From: Parafrankia irregularis
GTDB taxonomy: Bacteria; Actinomycetota; Actinomycetes; Frankiales; Frankiaceae
Length of the DNA: 64,000 bases
Assembly: GCF_001536285.1 (NCBI RefSeq)
Contig: NZ_FAOZ01000011.1
Location: 1-64,000, forward strand
Direction: 5' to 3'
Shown: in pieces, positions 1-8,218 of the stretch
How the letters are laid out: each line of letters opens with the position of its first letter
How positions within the stretch are numbered: position 1 is the stretch's first letter
Notes under the pieces: generated by a model
Told to the model about the DNA's origin: nothing
Databases searched by the model: none
Seen by the model: only the letters and a program-made list of their open reading frames with translations
Made by a program: the position numbers and the translations under genes

Positions 1-1
1 G

Positions 2-33
2 GTCACGTCCGGGGGCGTGGTGTACGGAGAGTG
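2..33 (+). repeat. IS left terminal inverted repeat
   Basis: This copy matches the reverse complement of 1401-1432 with about 24 of 32 identities, including an uninterrupted 13-base block CGTGGTGTACGGA. Confidence 0.75.
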
Positions 34-57
34 ACTCCGCGTGATCCTGATGGAAGG

Positions 58-1299
58 TTATGCGGCGAGGGCTTCGGGCGTCACGCTGATCTCGGGTGTG
101 TCGGATGGGTTGTTCGCGGCGTCGACTTTGGCGAGGACTTCCACACCGAAGTAGCGGTGGGTTTCGATCCACTCGTCGTGCTGTTCAGCGAGAACCGCGC
201 CGACGAGACGTATGATGGCTCCGCGGTCGGGGAAGATGCCCACGACGTCGGTGCGTCGCCTGATTTCCTTGTTCAGGCGTTCCTGCGGGTTTGAGGACCA
301 GATCTGCCGCCAGATCTCCCGTGGGTAGGCGGTGAACGCGAGCAGGTCTGCTTTCGCTTCGGAGAGATGTTCCGCGGCACGAGGAAGTTTTTCGGTGAGC
401 CCGTCGACGACCCGGTCGAACTGGACGACGACCTCGTTCGCGTCGGCCTGATCGAAGATTGTTCTCACGACGGTGGCGACCCAGGGCTGCGACGATTTCG
501 GTGTGAGGACGAGGAGGTCTCGCAGGTAGTGGGTACGGCATCTCTGCCACGAGGCGCCGGGCAGGGTCGCTCCGATCGCGTTGACCAGGCCGCGGTGGGC
601 GTCGGAGGTCACCAGGCGCACCCCGGACAGGCCCCGGGCGACCAGGCCGCGGAAGAACGCCAGCCAGCCGGCGCCGTCCTCGCTGCTCACGACGTCCAGG
701 CCGAGGATCTCCCGGTGCCCGTCGCCGTTGACCCCGACGGCGAGCAGACAGTGCACGTTGATCACACGGCCGCCCTCGCGGACCTTCATCGTCAACGCGT
801 CCGCCTGCACGAACCGGTACGGACCGGCGTCCAACGGTCTCGACCGGAACGCCTCGACCTGGCCGTCGAGATGCTTCGCCAGCTCGGACACCTGTGACTT
901 CGAGATGTGCGCCACCCCGAGCTGCTCGACGAGTTTGTCGACCCGGCGGGTGGACACCCCGAGCAGATACGACGTCGCGACGACCGAGATCAGTGCCTGT
1001 TCCGCCCGCCGGCGGCGTGTCAGCAGCCATTCCGGGAAGTACGACCCGGCCCGCAGCTTCGGAATCGCGAGATCAAGTGTTCCGGCCCGGGTATCCCACT
1101 CGCGCGGCCGGTAACCGTTACGGCGATTCGTGCGATCCGGTGATATCTCGCCGTATTCAGCGCCACAGGCACTGTCCGCCTCGGCGCTCATCAACGCCTC
1201 CGCGAACGCCTTCACCATCGAGCCCAGCAGATCAGGACTCGCCGCCAGCAGTTCCTTGCCGAGCCCTTCGGCATCGGTCACAGTCGGACGCACGGCCAT
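58..1299 (-). CDS. IS256-family (Mutator-type) transposase
   Basis: This transposase catalyses cut-and-paste or copy-out transposition of its own element. The DDE residues of the family are visible: Asp in QADALTMKV (about residue 167), Asp in VTSDAHRGL (about 233) and Glu in NPQERLNKE (about 340). The family signature QRCRTHYLRD lies between the second Asp and the Glu. An ATG at 1314 is in frame, but AGGAG overlaps it and sits 8 nt before the ATG at 1299, so 1299 is the better start. The length of about 413 aa is normal for IS256, and I see no frameshift or stop, so it is probably active. Confidence 0.93.
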   Translation of the reverse strand: MAVRPTVTDAEGLGKELLAASPDLLGSMVKAFAEALMSAEADSACGAEYGEISPDRTNRRNGYRPREWDTRAGTLDLAIPKLRAGSYFPEWLLTRRRRAEQALISVVATSYLLGVSTRRVDKLVEQLGVAHISKSQVSELAKHLDGQVEAFRSRPLDAGPYRFVQADALTMKVREGGRVINVHCLLAVGVNGDGHREILGLDVVSSEDGAGWLAFFRGLVARGLSGVRLVTSDAHRGLVNAIGATLPGASWQRCRTHYLRDLLVLTPKSSQPWVATVVRTIFDQADANEVVVQFDRVVDGLTEKLPRAAEHLSEAKADLLAFTAYPREIWRQIWSSNPQERLNKEIRRRTDVVGIFPDRGAIIRLVGAVLAEQHDEWIETHRYFGVEVLAKVDAANNPSDTPEISVTPEALAA

Positions 1300-1400
1300 C
1301 GCGTATCTCCTCATCGAGTCGCTTTCGCAGGTTTCTCGTGAGGATCACGCGGTGGTCGCTCTACGTCACGAACTGCCACGCCGGCGAGTCGCTAGACGAT

Positions 1401-1432
1401 CACGATCCGTACACCACGTCCGTGGACTCCAC
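1401..1432 (-). repeat. IS right terminal inverted repeat
   Basis: This is the partner of the repeat at 2-33. It lies about 100 bases upstream of the transposase start, as expected for an IS256-type promoter end. Confidence 0.75.
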
Positions 1433-1488
1433 TGGACGCGGCGACCCGGCAGACGCGGCGGACCCGCTCCGGGCCCTGGACAGCGACA

Positions 1489-1538
1489 GGCCGGCGCCGG
1501 TGAACCGAGGAAGTGCTGTCGTTTCACCGGCGCCGGCC
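1489..1538 (-). terminator. Terminator hairpin of the TNT-like gene
   Basis: Perfect 16-base arms (1489-1504 and 1523-1538, GGCCGGCGCCGGTGAA type) with an 18-base loop lie about 40 bases after the stop codon of the toxin-like gene. There is no T-tract, which is common in high-GC actinobacteria. Confidence 0.7.
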
Positions 1539-1576
1539 CACCAGCGCTCTATCAGAGGTTTCGGTTCAGGAGCCGT

Positions 1577-2308
1577 CTAGAGGGTGCGCCGGTCCACGAC
1601 CGGTACCTCGACGATGTACTGCTTTTCGAGCAGCTTCTCGATGCGCAGGTTTCCCCCCGTCTCGTCACAGGTGGTCGTCCCCTTGAATTCCGGGATGAGT
1701 ATGCAGACCGTCTGGTACTGCAGGCCGTTCCCGGGCTGGTCGAACCATGGCCGGATTGGGCCGGAATAGACGTCGAACGGCTTCAGCACCTGGTAGACGT
1801 GGTAGTTGCACCCACCCGGGTTCGTGGTGTCGTCGAGGTTCGACGGCGGGAGCGATCGTGCGTCGTAGTCGGTTCCACGCGGGGAGAGGAAACTTCCGCC
1901 TGGCAGGCCGAAACGGTCGATCAACTGACCTGGAACCAGGGTGGTTGTAGTCCGGACCTGCGTTCCGTCGGGCCTGAGATAGTAACCATCCTTCGGCGGG
2001 TAGACCCAGAATCCATCAATTCCAGGGAAATAGGGCTTGGAGGGTAGCGACGGATCCCACCAGGTACCGAGGAACTGCCGGATCGAGTGTCCTCCGGTAC
2101 GTTCGTAGTCGTCGAGTTCCTTCGCCACCGAGCCGACATACGGCAGTTTGGCCGGGCCGAGGCGGGGATCGTTCCGCAGATCGGCCTTCGAACACTGGTT
2201 GAAGGGCTTGGTCAGGGGCTCGGTGGCTGCATCTGCCACGCCCTGCGCCGAAGCGGCGAACAGCAGCCCGCCGGCGGCCAATGACATGAGCGTTCTGCGA
2301 AAGAACAC
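1577..2308 (-). CDS. Secreted TNT-domain (DUF4237) protein, NAD+ glycohydrolase-like toxin homologue
   Basis: The N-terminus is a Sec signal (FRRT, hydrophobic stretch to about residue 23, AxA-like site near 25-28). An N-terminal region of about 100 aa follows, then a TNT-like domain from about 126 to 200: LIDRFGLPGGSFLSP, the YHVYQVLKP block and GLQYQT. Arg132, His170 and Gln197/199 fall where the catalytic Arg, His and Gln of the tuberculosis necrotizing toxin lie (assigned from memory of the family). Four Cys suggest disulfides in the exported protein. The start is a GTG with GGGAGAAG upstream. TNT domains hydrolyse NAD(P)+. No immunity-factor-like gene is adjacent: one neighbour is an IS, the other an FMN reductase. 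The activity is inferred. Confidence 0.75.
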   Translation of the reverse strand: MFFRRTLMSLAAGGLLFAASAQGVADAATEPLTKPFNQCSKADLRNDPRLGPAKLPYVGSVAKELDDYERTGGHSIRQFLGTWWDPSLPSKPYFPGIDGFWVYPPKDGYYLRPDGTQVRTTTTLVPGQLIDRFGLPGGSFLSPRGTDYDARSLPPSNLDDTTNPGGCNYHVYQVLKPFDVYSGPIRPWFDQPGNGLQYQTVCILIPEFKGTTTCDETGGNLRIEKLLEKQYIVEVPVVDRRTL

Positions 2309-2468
2309 CTGCTTCTCCCGTGGCTTCTGGAAATCAATATGCGGCCACGGAGAGTAGCCAGCGGATCTGGGCTTTCGCGGACACGGCCGGGTTGCGGTAC
2401 TGCGCCGCGTGTCGCCTCTTATGGGCGCCGGATCGGGAACCGGATCTTCGGGCGGGTCGAAGGCGTGG

Positions 2469-3059
2469 TCAGAACTTGTACGGGGTTCGGATTCGGGCCT
2501 CCTTCAGCGCGGTTGCCCACCACCGCAGCTCGTCGAGCATCGTCCGGGCCGCCGTGTTGGCGCCTTCGGCGTCGCGCGGAGATCCGTCCGAGTCGAAGCG
2601 CTCCCAGGCCCCGTGGAAGCTGACCACATCTCGAATGGTGACCGCGTGCAGCTCCGCGAAAACCTGGCGCAGATGCTCCACGGCACGCAGGCCGCCGGAC
2701 AGCCCGCCGTAGGAGACGAAGCCCACCGGCTTGGCCTGCCATTCGGTGTAGTGCAGGTCGAGGAGATTCTTCAGTGGAGCCGGGAAGCTGTGGTTGTACT
2801 CGGGGGTGATGACGACGTATGCATCCGCGGCGTCGAGCTGGCGGGTCACCGCCGTCAGCTCGTCGGTTTCCGCCCCGCGCGGGGAGCCCAGCCGTTCCGG
2901 CAGGCTGGTCTCACCCAGGTCGAGGACGGTTGTCGTCATCGATTCGTCGCCGGCGGTCTGACGCAGGAACCACTGCGCCACGACCGGGGCGAAACGCCCC
3001 ACCCGGTTGCTTCCGATGATGACGGTCAGGTTTACCGGCTGTGCTGGCGCACTGGTCAT
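2469..3059 (-). CDS. NADPH-dependent FMN reductase family protein
   Basis: This is a flavodoxin-fold reductase of the NADPH-dependent FMN reductase family, which reduces flavins or quinones. It has the phosphate-binding GSNRVGRFAPVV near the N-terminus and the conserved PEYNHSFPAPLKNLLD block that contacts flavin, followed by SYGGLSGG. An upstream in-frame ATG at 3143 would add 28 Arg-rich residues without family similarity, so the ATG at 3059 (MTSAPAQP) is preferred. It is transcribed toward the TNT-like gene, about 160 bases away, so co-transcription is possible. The physiological substrate is unknown. Confidence 0.85.
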   Translation of the reverse strand: MTSAPAQPVNLTVIIGSNRVGRFAPVVAQWFLRQTAGDESMTTTVLDLGETSLPERLGSPRGAETDELTAVTRQLDAADAYVVITPEYNHSFPAPLKNLLDLHYTEWQAKPVGFVSYGGLSGGLRAVEHLRQVFAELHAVTIRDVVSFHGAWERFDSDGSPRDAEGANTAARTMLDELRWWATALKEARIRTPYKF

Positions 3060-3123
3060 GAGAATAATCCCCGCATCTCGCTGGCCCCGCATTCGTCGGG
3101 GTCTGCTCCGAAAACCTAGAACC

Positions 3124-3354
3124 TCAAGTCGAGTTGAGGTCAAGCTCCAGCACCCGGAAACCGCGGAAAGTGTTGTCCGGTTCCGTCCAGCGCGGGTGAA
3201 ACTGCCAGAGGGCGGGATTCTGATGTACCCTGTCCCGCTTCCGCACCTTCACCGTGGCGCCGAGCCGGTCGCCGTGCCACAGCGGGACAGCCAGTACGGA
3301 CCCATGAACAACGGCAGTAGCGCGACACCCACACACACACACGAGCACCAGCAT
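3124..3354 (-). CDS. Possible small ORF of unknown function
   Basis: A 76-residue reading frame starts MLVLVCVCGC, which is faintly signal-like, and ends with a region rich in Trp, His and Arg (PLWHGDRLG, ALWQFHPRWTEPDN). Third positions in its second half are mostly G/C, as in real genes here. No family was recognised. The start falls in an AC-repeat tract and no clear ribosome site is visible, so this may be a decayed fragment. Confidence 0.25.
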   Translation of the reverse strand: MLVLVCVCGCRATAVVHGSVLAVPLWHGDRLGATVKVRKRDRVHQNPALWQFHPRWTEPDNTFRGFRVLELDLNST

Positions 3355-3474
3355 CGCGCGGCGACCCGAAGCCGCGGCTGCTGCCGGGCAGGAGCTGAGG
3401 ATCGTGGTCGTCACGGGCCCTGGGAGCCAGGGAGCCAGGGAGCCAGGGAGCCTGTAGCAGAGTCCTGAGGAGAG

Positions 3475-3750
3475 GCGGATCCGGACCACCAGCCTGGGCT
3501 TGGCGGAGTCGCGCTGATGGAACGCGCATTCCACCCACGGCCACCCATCGAGGATCTCGCACCGCCGCACAGCACCCGCGATTCACCGCAAGAGGGGCAA
3601 AAGGGGCGTAGGCGCGCCTGACGGCCCGCAAGAGTGAAGGATTTTGGTCGTTGGAACGACCAAAATCCTTCACTCTTGCGACTCACCAAACCGGGCTACC
3701 GGCGCCACCGGGGGTCCGGGGGGCCGGCCGCGTTCGTGGAGTGCGAACCG
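3475..3750 (+). repeat. Dispersed intergenic repeat, copy 1 (perfect 26-bp palindrome core)
   Basis: The core has 26-base perfect arms (3627-3652 and 3655-3680) with a 2-base GG centre. The inner part reads TTTTGGTCGTT-GG-AACGACCAAAA. Left flank sequence (CACCCATCGAGG, CGCCGCACAGCACC, AAGAGGG) is shared with copies at 37016 and 61463, and the right flank (CCAAACCGGGCTACC, GTTCGTGGAG) with one or both. It lies between divergent genes, so it cannot be only a terminator. Confidence 0.85.
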
Positions 3751-3961
3751 CCGCGCACCAACTACCGATCTTGTGCCGCTATGCCGTCCGTCGCCTGCTC
3801 ACCATCGCCTGGACGTCGCCCCGCAACGGCTCTTGACCTCAACCTCGCTTCAGCCGACAGGCTGGCCGGCACCGGCATGGCGCGTCCTCGTGCCTGCGAT
3901 GCCGGCCCGACTGAACGGCCCGACTGAACGGCCCGACTGAATCGGAAGGTGTTGGTAGGCG

Positions 3962-4879
3962 ATGAAGGCTGCCGCGTTCGTTACTCCCGGTCCGCCCGAG
4001 GTGCTGCAGGTGATGGATCTGCCCAGACCAGAGCCAGGCGCCGGCGAGGTCCGGGTCCGGGTGCGGGCGGCCGGGGTCCAGCCCGTCGACCTGTCGGTCC
4101 GCCAGGGGCGGATGCCGATGGGTGTCGAGGCGACGCCGGGCCCGATGGTGCCCGGCAACGAGTTCGCCGGAGTCGTCGACGAGGTCGGGGCCGATGTCAC
4201 GGACGTCGCCGTCGGCGCCGAGGTGCTCGGGTTCCGCGTCCTGGGCTGCTACGCGGAGCAGGTGGTCGTCCCGGCCAGCCAGATCGTCCGCAGGCCGGCG
4301 GCGCTGCCCTGGGAGATCGCGGGTGGGCTGTCCGGCGCCGGGCAGACCGCCCACACCGCGGTCGAGCTTCTCCGTGTCGCCGCCGGCGACACGGTCCTCA
4401 TAAATGCCGCCGCCGGGGCGGTCGGCACGGTGGCGGTGCAGCTCGCCAGGCTCGCCGGCGCGACGGTGATCGGGACGGCCAGCCCGGCCAACCACGACTA
4501 CCTGCGCGCCCTGGGGGCGATCCCGGTCGCCTACGGCGACGGTCTGGTCGAACGGGTCCGCGCGGTAGCGCCCGGCGGCGTCGACGCGAGCCTGGACGCG
4601 GCCGGTGCCGACGGACTGCGTGCCGCGGTGGAGCTCGTCGAGGACCGGGGCCGAATCGGGACGATCGTCGCCTTCGACCTCGTGCAGGAGCTGGGCGTGC
4701 GGTGGCTGGGCAGCCAGCGGTCAGCGGCCCGGCTCGCCGACCTGGTCGAGTTGTACGTCACGGGGCGGCTGCGGGTCGAGCTGCGCCGCGCCTATCCGCT
4801 GGAGCAGGCCGCGGACGCCCATCGCGAGGTCGCGACCGGGCACGGCCGGGGCAAGGTCGTGCTGACGCTGCCATCCTGA
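3962..4879 (+). CDS. Quinone oxidoreductase-like MDR (zinc-free alcohol dehydrogenase superfamily) protein
   Basis: This is a medium-chain reductase of the quinone oxidoreductase subfamily, expected to use NADPH to reduce quinones or enones. The GroES-like N-terminal half contains GEVRVRVRAAGVQPVDLS and PGPMVPGNEFAGVVDEVG. The nucleotide-binding fold has the glycine motif AAAGAVGTVAVQLA at about 146-160. It lacks the Cys/His zinc ligands, as is typical for this branch. At 305 aa it is slightly short but complete. GGTAGG precedes the ATG. It is monocistronic, facing a convergent amidohydrolase with a shared terminator. Confidence 0.87.
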   Translation: MKAAAFVTPGPPEVLQVMDLPRPEPGAGEVRVRVRAAGVQPVDLSVRQGRMPMGVEATPGPMVPGNEFAGVVDEVGADVTDVAVGAEVLGFRVLGCYAEQVVVPASQIVRRPAALPWEIAGGLSGAGQTAHTAVELLRVAAGDTVLINAAAGAVGTVAVQLARLAGATVIGTASPANHDYLRALGAIPVAYGDGLVERVRAVAPGGVDASLDAAGADGLRAAVELVEDRGRIGTIVAFDLVQELGVRWLGSQRSAARLADLVELYVTGRLRVELRRAYPLEQAADAHREVATGHGRGKVVLTLPS

Positions 4880-4957
4880 GCAGGCCCGAGCCGTCCTGAG
4901 CCTCCTGCGCCCTGCTGGTGGGCGGCGGACGCCGCTGCGCTGGTGGGCGGCGGACAA

Positions 4958-5006
4958 AAGCCTGCCGCCCCGGCGGACCTCGTTGTCCGGCCGGGGCGAC
5001 AGGCTT
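4958..5006. terminator. Bidirectional terminator hairpin
   Basis: The arms AAGCCTG-x-CGCCCCGG-x-GGA (from 4958) and their near-perfect complement (to 5006) lie between the convergent MDR and amidohydrolase stops. AAAA on the left and TT on the right give a terminator look in both directions. Confidence 0.75.
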
Positions 5007-5041
5007 CGTGCGGAGAACAGACTTTCAGAGAGAACGGCTGC

Positions 5042-6244
5042 TCAGACGGTGGCGGGAAGCTTCAGCGCCGTGGCGAGGTTGCCGCCCATGATCTTGGCCT
5101 TGTCCTCCCTGGACAGCCCCTCAAGATCGTCCATGTAGGAGAGCGGGTCGGACAGGCCCTCGGCGTGCGGGTAGTCGGAGCCGAACACAACCCGGTCGAC
5201 GCCGACGAGGTCGATGAGGTACTTCGTGTTCTCCTCGAAGAACGGGTGGATCCAGATGTTGCGCTTGAGCACCTCGATCGGGTCCTCGTCGTAGAGCTTG
5301 GGGCTCTTGGCGTAGGACTCGCCGGCGGCCTCGATGAACGGGCGGACCCAGCCCGACCCGTTCTCGACCGGCAGGATCCGCAGCTGGGGGAAGCGGGTGA
5401 GCAGCCCGTGCCCGATCAGCGAGGTCACCGTGTCGAAGATGCCCCGGTGCTGCTTGTGCATGATGTCGGTGAAGGCGCTCGGCGTGGCGAACGGCAGGTG
5501 CTCACCGTCCTGCCGGCCCTCCCACATGTTGTAGTACCGGGTCAGGCCGTCATCGGACGAGTGCAGGCCGACGGTGATGTCCGCCTCGACGACCTTCTTC
5601 CAGAACGGGTCGAACTCCGGCAGCGCGAACGAGCGGAAGCCCTCGAAGCCGGGCACCGGCGCCGGACGGATCAGGATGATCTTGGCGCCCCGCTCGACGA
5701 TCCACTCGAGCTCCTTGATCGCCTCGCTGACGATCGGCAGAGTGATCACGGGAGTCGCGAAGATGCGGTTCTCGTAGTTGAAGGTCCACTGCTCGTGCAT
5801 CCACTGGTTCAGCGCGTGGACGACGATGTGGGTGGCCCGCGGGTCGTCCCGCAGCCGGTCCTCCAGCAGGCTCGCCAGCGTCGGCCACATGATGGCGCGG
5901 TCCAGGCCGAGCTCGTCCATCAGCTTGAGCCGGGGCTCCGGCGCGAAGAAGGCCTCGGGCGAGCGAATCGGCTTGCCCATGAGCTCCCGGGTCGACTTTC
6001 CCTCCGGGTTGCCGTTCTTGAAGTAGTCCTCCCAGGCACCCGGCCGCGCCACGACATTGAACGTCGGGTTGGGGATGTACTCGGAGATCACACCCCGAAC
6101 CGCGATCTTGTCGCGCCCGTTCACCTGCACGTACTTGATCAGGCCTTCGTGTTCCTTCGGCAGGTACTTCGTGAAGGCGTCCACTGTCTCGTACATGTGG
6201 TTGTCCGCGTCGAAGACAGGGAAGTCGACGTCCGACCTGGGCAT
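5042..6244 (-). CDS. Amidohydrolase-2 family metal-dependent hydrolase
   Basis: This is a TIM-barrel amidohydrolase related to ACMSD and gamma-resorcylate decarboxylase-type enzymes, which hydrolyse or decarboxylate ring compounds. The N-terminal metal site has a single visible His (DADNHMYE, about residue 16) instead of the classical HxH. Further candidate ligands are in GLHSSDD and the C-terminal GSDYPHAEG. The start is the ATG at 6244 with GGAGG 5-6 nt upstream; the longer ATG at 6274 has none. About 400 aa, normal length. A palindromic TTGAC-N6-GTCAA motif lies in the divergent promoter. The substrate is unknown. Confidence 0.85.
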   Translation of the reverse strand: MPRSDVDFPVFDADNHMYETVDAFTKYLPKEHEGLIKYVQVNGRDKIAVRGVISEYIPNPTFNVVARPGAWEDYFKNGNPEGKSTRELMGKPIRSPEAFFAPEPRLKLMDELGLDRAIMWPTLASLLEDRLRDDPRATHIVVHALNQWMHEQWTFNYENRIFATPVITLPIVSEAIKELEWIVERGAKIILIRPAPVPGFEGFRSFALPEFDPFWKKVVEADITVGLHSSDDGLTRYYNMWEGRQDGEHLPFATPSAFTDIMHKQHRGIFDTVTSLIGHGLLTRFPQLRILPVENGSGWVRPFIEAAGESYAKSPKLYDEDPIEVLKRNIWIHPFFEENTKYLIDLVGVDRVVFGSDYPHAEGLSDPLSYMDDLEGLSREDKAKIMGGNLATALKLPATV

Positions 6245-6602
6245 GACTACCTCCGTACGCCGGCTGACCGGCACCGGCTCGACGCCGTGAGGCAGTCACA
6301 GGACTCCCCCGGCGAGGCCTCCGTGGGATGGATGCGCCCACCCCAGAACATCATTCTCGATGTTGCCTCACGCTAACACTTATTGACTTCGACGTCAAAA
6401 TCGCTTGACCTGGGGCAACGGGCGGCGGAGCGACCAGCGGCGAACGTCACCCTGGCCGATCGCAAGTGGCGTGGCGGCCAGCCGCAAGCGCCGTCTTGGC
6501 TGGCCGCAAGCGCCTCTCAGGCAGCCGCAGGAAAGGCCCAAGCGCCGGACCACACGCTGATTCCCGTCCAGCCCGGCACCCACCCCGCCAGACGGAGGCG
6601 TC
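6245..6602. promoter_or_regulatory. Divergent promoter region with TTGAC-N6-GTCAA operator-like motif
   Basis: 358 bases separate the amidohydrolase from the flavin oxidase. At 6383-6398 TTGAC and GTCAA are inverted around 6 bases in an AT-richer stretch, and read on the minus strand TTGACG could be a -35. From 6470 to 6530 GGCCGCAAGCGCC is repeated twice directly with a third partial copy. No gene is seen. Confidence 0.45.
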
Positions 6603-8066
6603 ATGTCCACGCTCACGCCCGACTACTCGTCCCACGACCTGCCCCACGTTCACGACGTGACCGAGGGCCTGGCCCCGGTACTGCCCCTGGCCGACCTCGC
6701 GGCCGTGGTCCGCGGGGAGGTCGCCCTGCCCGGCAGCGAGGCCTACATCCAGGCCGCCACGCCATGGAACGTCGCGGTCGTGTCCACGCCGGCGGCGGTC
6801 GTCATCGCCTCCGACGCGGCCGATGTGGTCGCCGCCGTGGTCTTCGCCAACACGCACGACCTGAACATCGAGGTGCGATCCACCGGACACGGCGCACTCG
6901 AGCTGCTCGACCGGAGCCGCCCCACGCTGCTCGTGCACACCGGCCGCCTGGTCGAGATCGTCATCAACCCGGTCACCCGACGGATCCGGGTCGGCGCCGG
7001 CGTGCGCTGGCAGCAGGTCCTCGACGCGGCCGCCGGGCACGGGTTCGGCGCGCTCGCCGGCTCCTCCCCGAACGTCGGCGTCGTCGGCTACCTCACCGGC
7101 GGCGGGCTCTCGCCGGTGGGCCGCAGCTTCGGCTTCGCCAACGATCTGGTGACCGCCTTCGACGTCGTCACCGGTGACGGTGAGCTGCGGCGGGCCACCG
7201 CGACGGAGAACTCCGCCCTGTTCTGGGCGCTGCGCGGCGGCAAGGGCGCGCTCGGCGTGGTCACCGCCGTCGAGTTCGAGCTGCTGGACGTCCCGCGGAT
7301 CTACGGCGGCTGCCTCTACTTCGATGGTGCCGACGCCGAGCGGGTCGTCGAGGCGTGGCGGGCCTGGACGGCGTCGCTGCCGGAGCAGGCGTCCACATCG
7401 CTCGCGATCCTGCGCCTTCCGGCGATGCCGGCGGTGCCCCCGCCGCTGGCCGGCCGATGCACCGTCGCGGTCCGCTTCGCCTGGGTCGGTGACCCGGCCG
7501 AGGGCGCCCGGGTGGCCGAGGCCATCAGCACAGTCGCACCCGTGATCTTCGGTGGGCTTGACGTGCTCCCGTTCAACGCCCTGGGAATGATCCATTCCGA
7601 CCCGGTCGACCCGATGCCGACCCACGAGCGTGGCGTGCTGTTGCGGGAGCTGCCGGAGCAGGCGGTGCAGACCCTGCTGGCGGTGGCTGGCCCGCAGGCC
7701 GAGTGCCCCCAGGTGATCGTGGAGCTGCGGCTGCTCGGCGGCGCGTTCGCGCGCCCGCCGCGGGAGCCGAGTGCCGTCTGCCACCGGGATGCCGCCTACT
7801 CGCTGCTGACCATCGGCATCGCCGCGCCGCCGATCATCGAGGCCACCGCGGGACACGCCGCCGCGGTCATCGCCGCTGTCGCCCCGTGGTCTGACGGTGG
7901 CTCGACGCCGAACTTCGGTGCCAGCTCGGACCCCGCGATCGTCGCCCGTCAGTACGACCCGGCGACGCTGGCCCGGCTCGCCACCCTCACCGCGAGCTAC
8001 GACCCGCATGCGCGCATGGTCGCCTCCCACGCGGTCCGCGCCGCCGCGGGGCTGGTCCAGTCCTGA
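6603..8066 (+). CDS. FAD-linked oxidase with berberine-bridge-enzyme-like fold
   Basis: This belongs to the vanillyl-alcohol-oxidase/PCMH superfamily, flavin oxidases acting on alcohols, sugars or secondary metabolites. The FAD domain spans about 60-240: the STPAAVVIASDAADV entry strand, RSTGHGALEL (the His is where an 8-alpha-histidyl flavin is attached in the family), and GSSPNVGVVGYLTGGG with GRSFGFANDLV. A C-terminal BBE-like segment follows, though the usual NYP motif is not obvious. 487 aa is typical. It starts at the first ATG after the divergent promoter and lies upstream of the AfsR-like regulator in the same direction, about 130 bases apart. Confidence 0.83.
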   Translation: MSTLTPDYSSHDLPHVHDVTEGLAPVLPLADLAAVVRGEVALPGSEAYIQAATPWNVAVVSTPAAVVIASDAADVVAAVVFANTHDLNIEVRSTGHGALELLDRSRPTLLVHTGRLVEIVINPVTRRIRVGAGVRWQQVLDAAAGHGFGALAGSSPNVGVVGYLTGGGLSPVGRSFGFANDLVTAFDVVTGDGELRRATATENSALFWALRGGKGALGVVTAVEFELLDVPRIYGGCLYFDGADAERVVEAWRAWTASLPEQASTSLAILRLPAMPAVPPPLAGRCTVAVRFAWVGDPAEGARVAEAISTVAPVIFGGLDVLPFNALGMIHSDPVDPMPTHERGVLLRELPEQAVQTLLAVAGPQAECPQVIVELRLLGGAFARPPREPSAVCHRDAAYSLLTIGIAAPPIIEATAGHAAAVIAAVAPWSDGGSTPNFGASSDPAIVARQYDPATLARLATLTASYDPHARMVASHAVRAAAGLVQS

Positions 8067-8090
8067 GCCCGACAGGCCCGCGGGCAGCCC

Positions 8091-8190
8091 TCAACCGACG
8101 GACCGGCGCACGGTCCTCAAGCCGACCGACCGGCGGGCAGTCCGGAAGCCGACCGGGCAACCGGCCGTCCTGAAGCCGACTGGCCGTTCC
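8091..8190 (+). repeat. Imperfect tandem repeat, unit about 27-31 bases
   Basis: Three to four degenerate units centred on GTCCTCAAGCCGACCG and TCCGGAAGCCGACCG fill the gap between the flavin oxidase stop and the regulator start. No hairpin or T-tract is clear. Confidence 0.55.
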
Positions 8191-8218
8191 ACCATGCGTG
8201 ACCTGGGCCGACGGCATC

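Larger units (their letters stand above)
2..1432 (-). mobile_element. IS256-family insertion sequence
   Basis: The element is bounded by imperfect terminal inverted repeats. Positions 2-33 pair with 1401-1432, and the core GGTGTACGGA block (16-28 against 1406-1418) is perfect. The likely outer ends are near 7 and 1427. It carries one transposase on the minus strand. Only a few bases lie outside the left end, so the target-site duplication cannot be confirmed. The element looks intact. Confidence 0.8.
3060..3961. other. Long divergent intergenic region
   Basis: About 900 bases lie between the FMN reductase and the MDR gene. They hold one doubtful small ORF (3124-3354), an AC dinucleotide tract near 3330-3345, four tandem copies of GAGCCAGGG at about 3424-3452, and a full copy of the dispersed palindromic element (3475-3750). 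Nothing else was recognised. Confidence 0.6.

Noticed and set aside
3330..3350. AC dinucleotide tract as a functional signal
   Set aside because: Simple repeat of about eight units; no further support.
6447..8030. A long minus-strand frame opposite the flavin oxidase
   Set aside because: Composition shadow of the plus-strand gene, which has clear family motifs.
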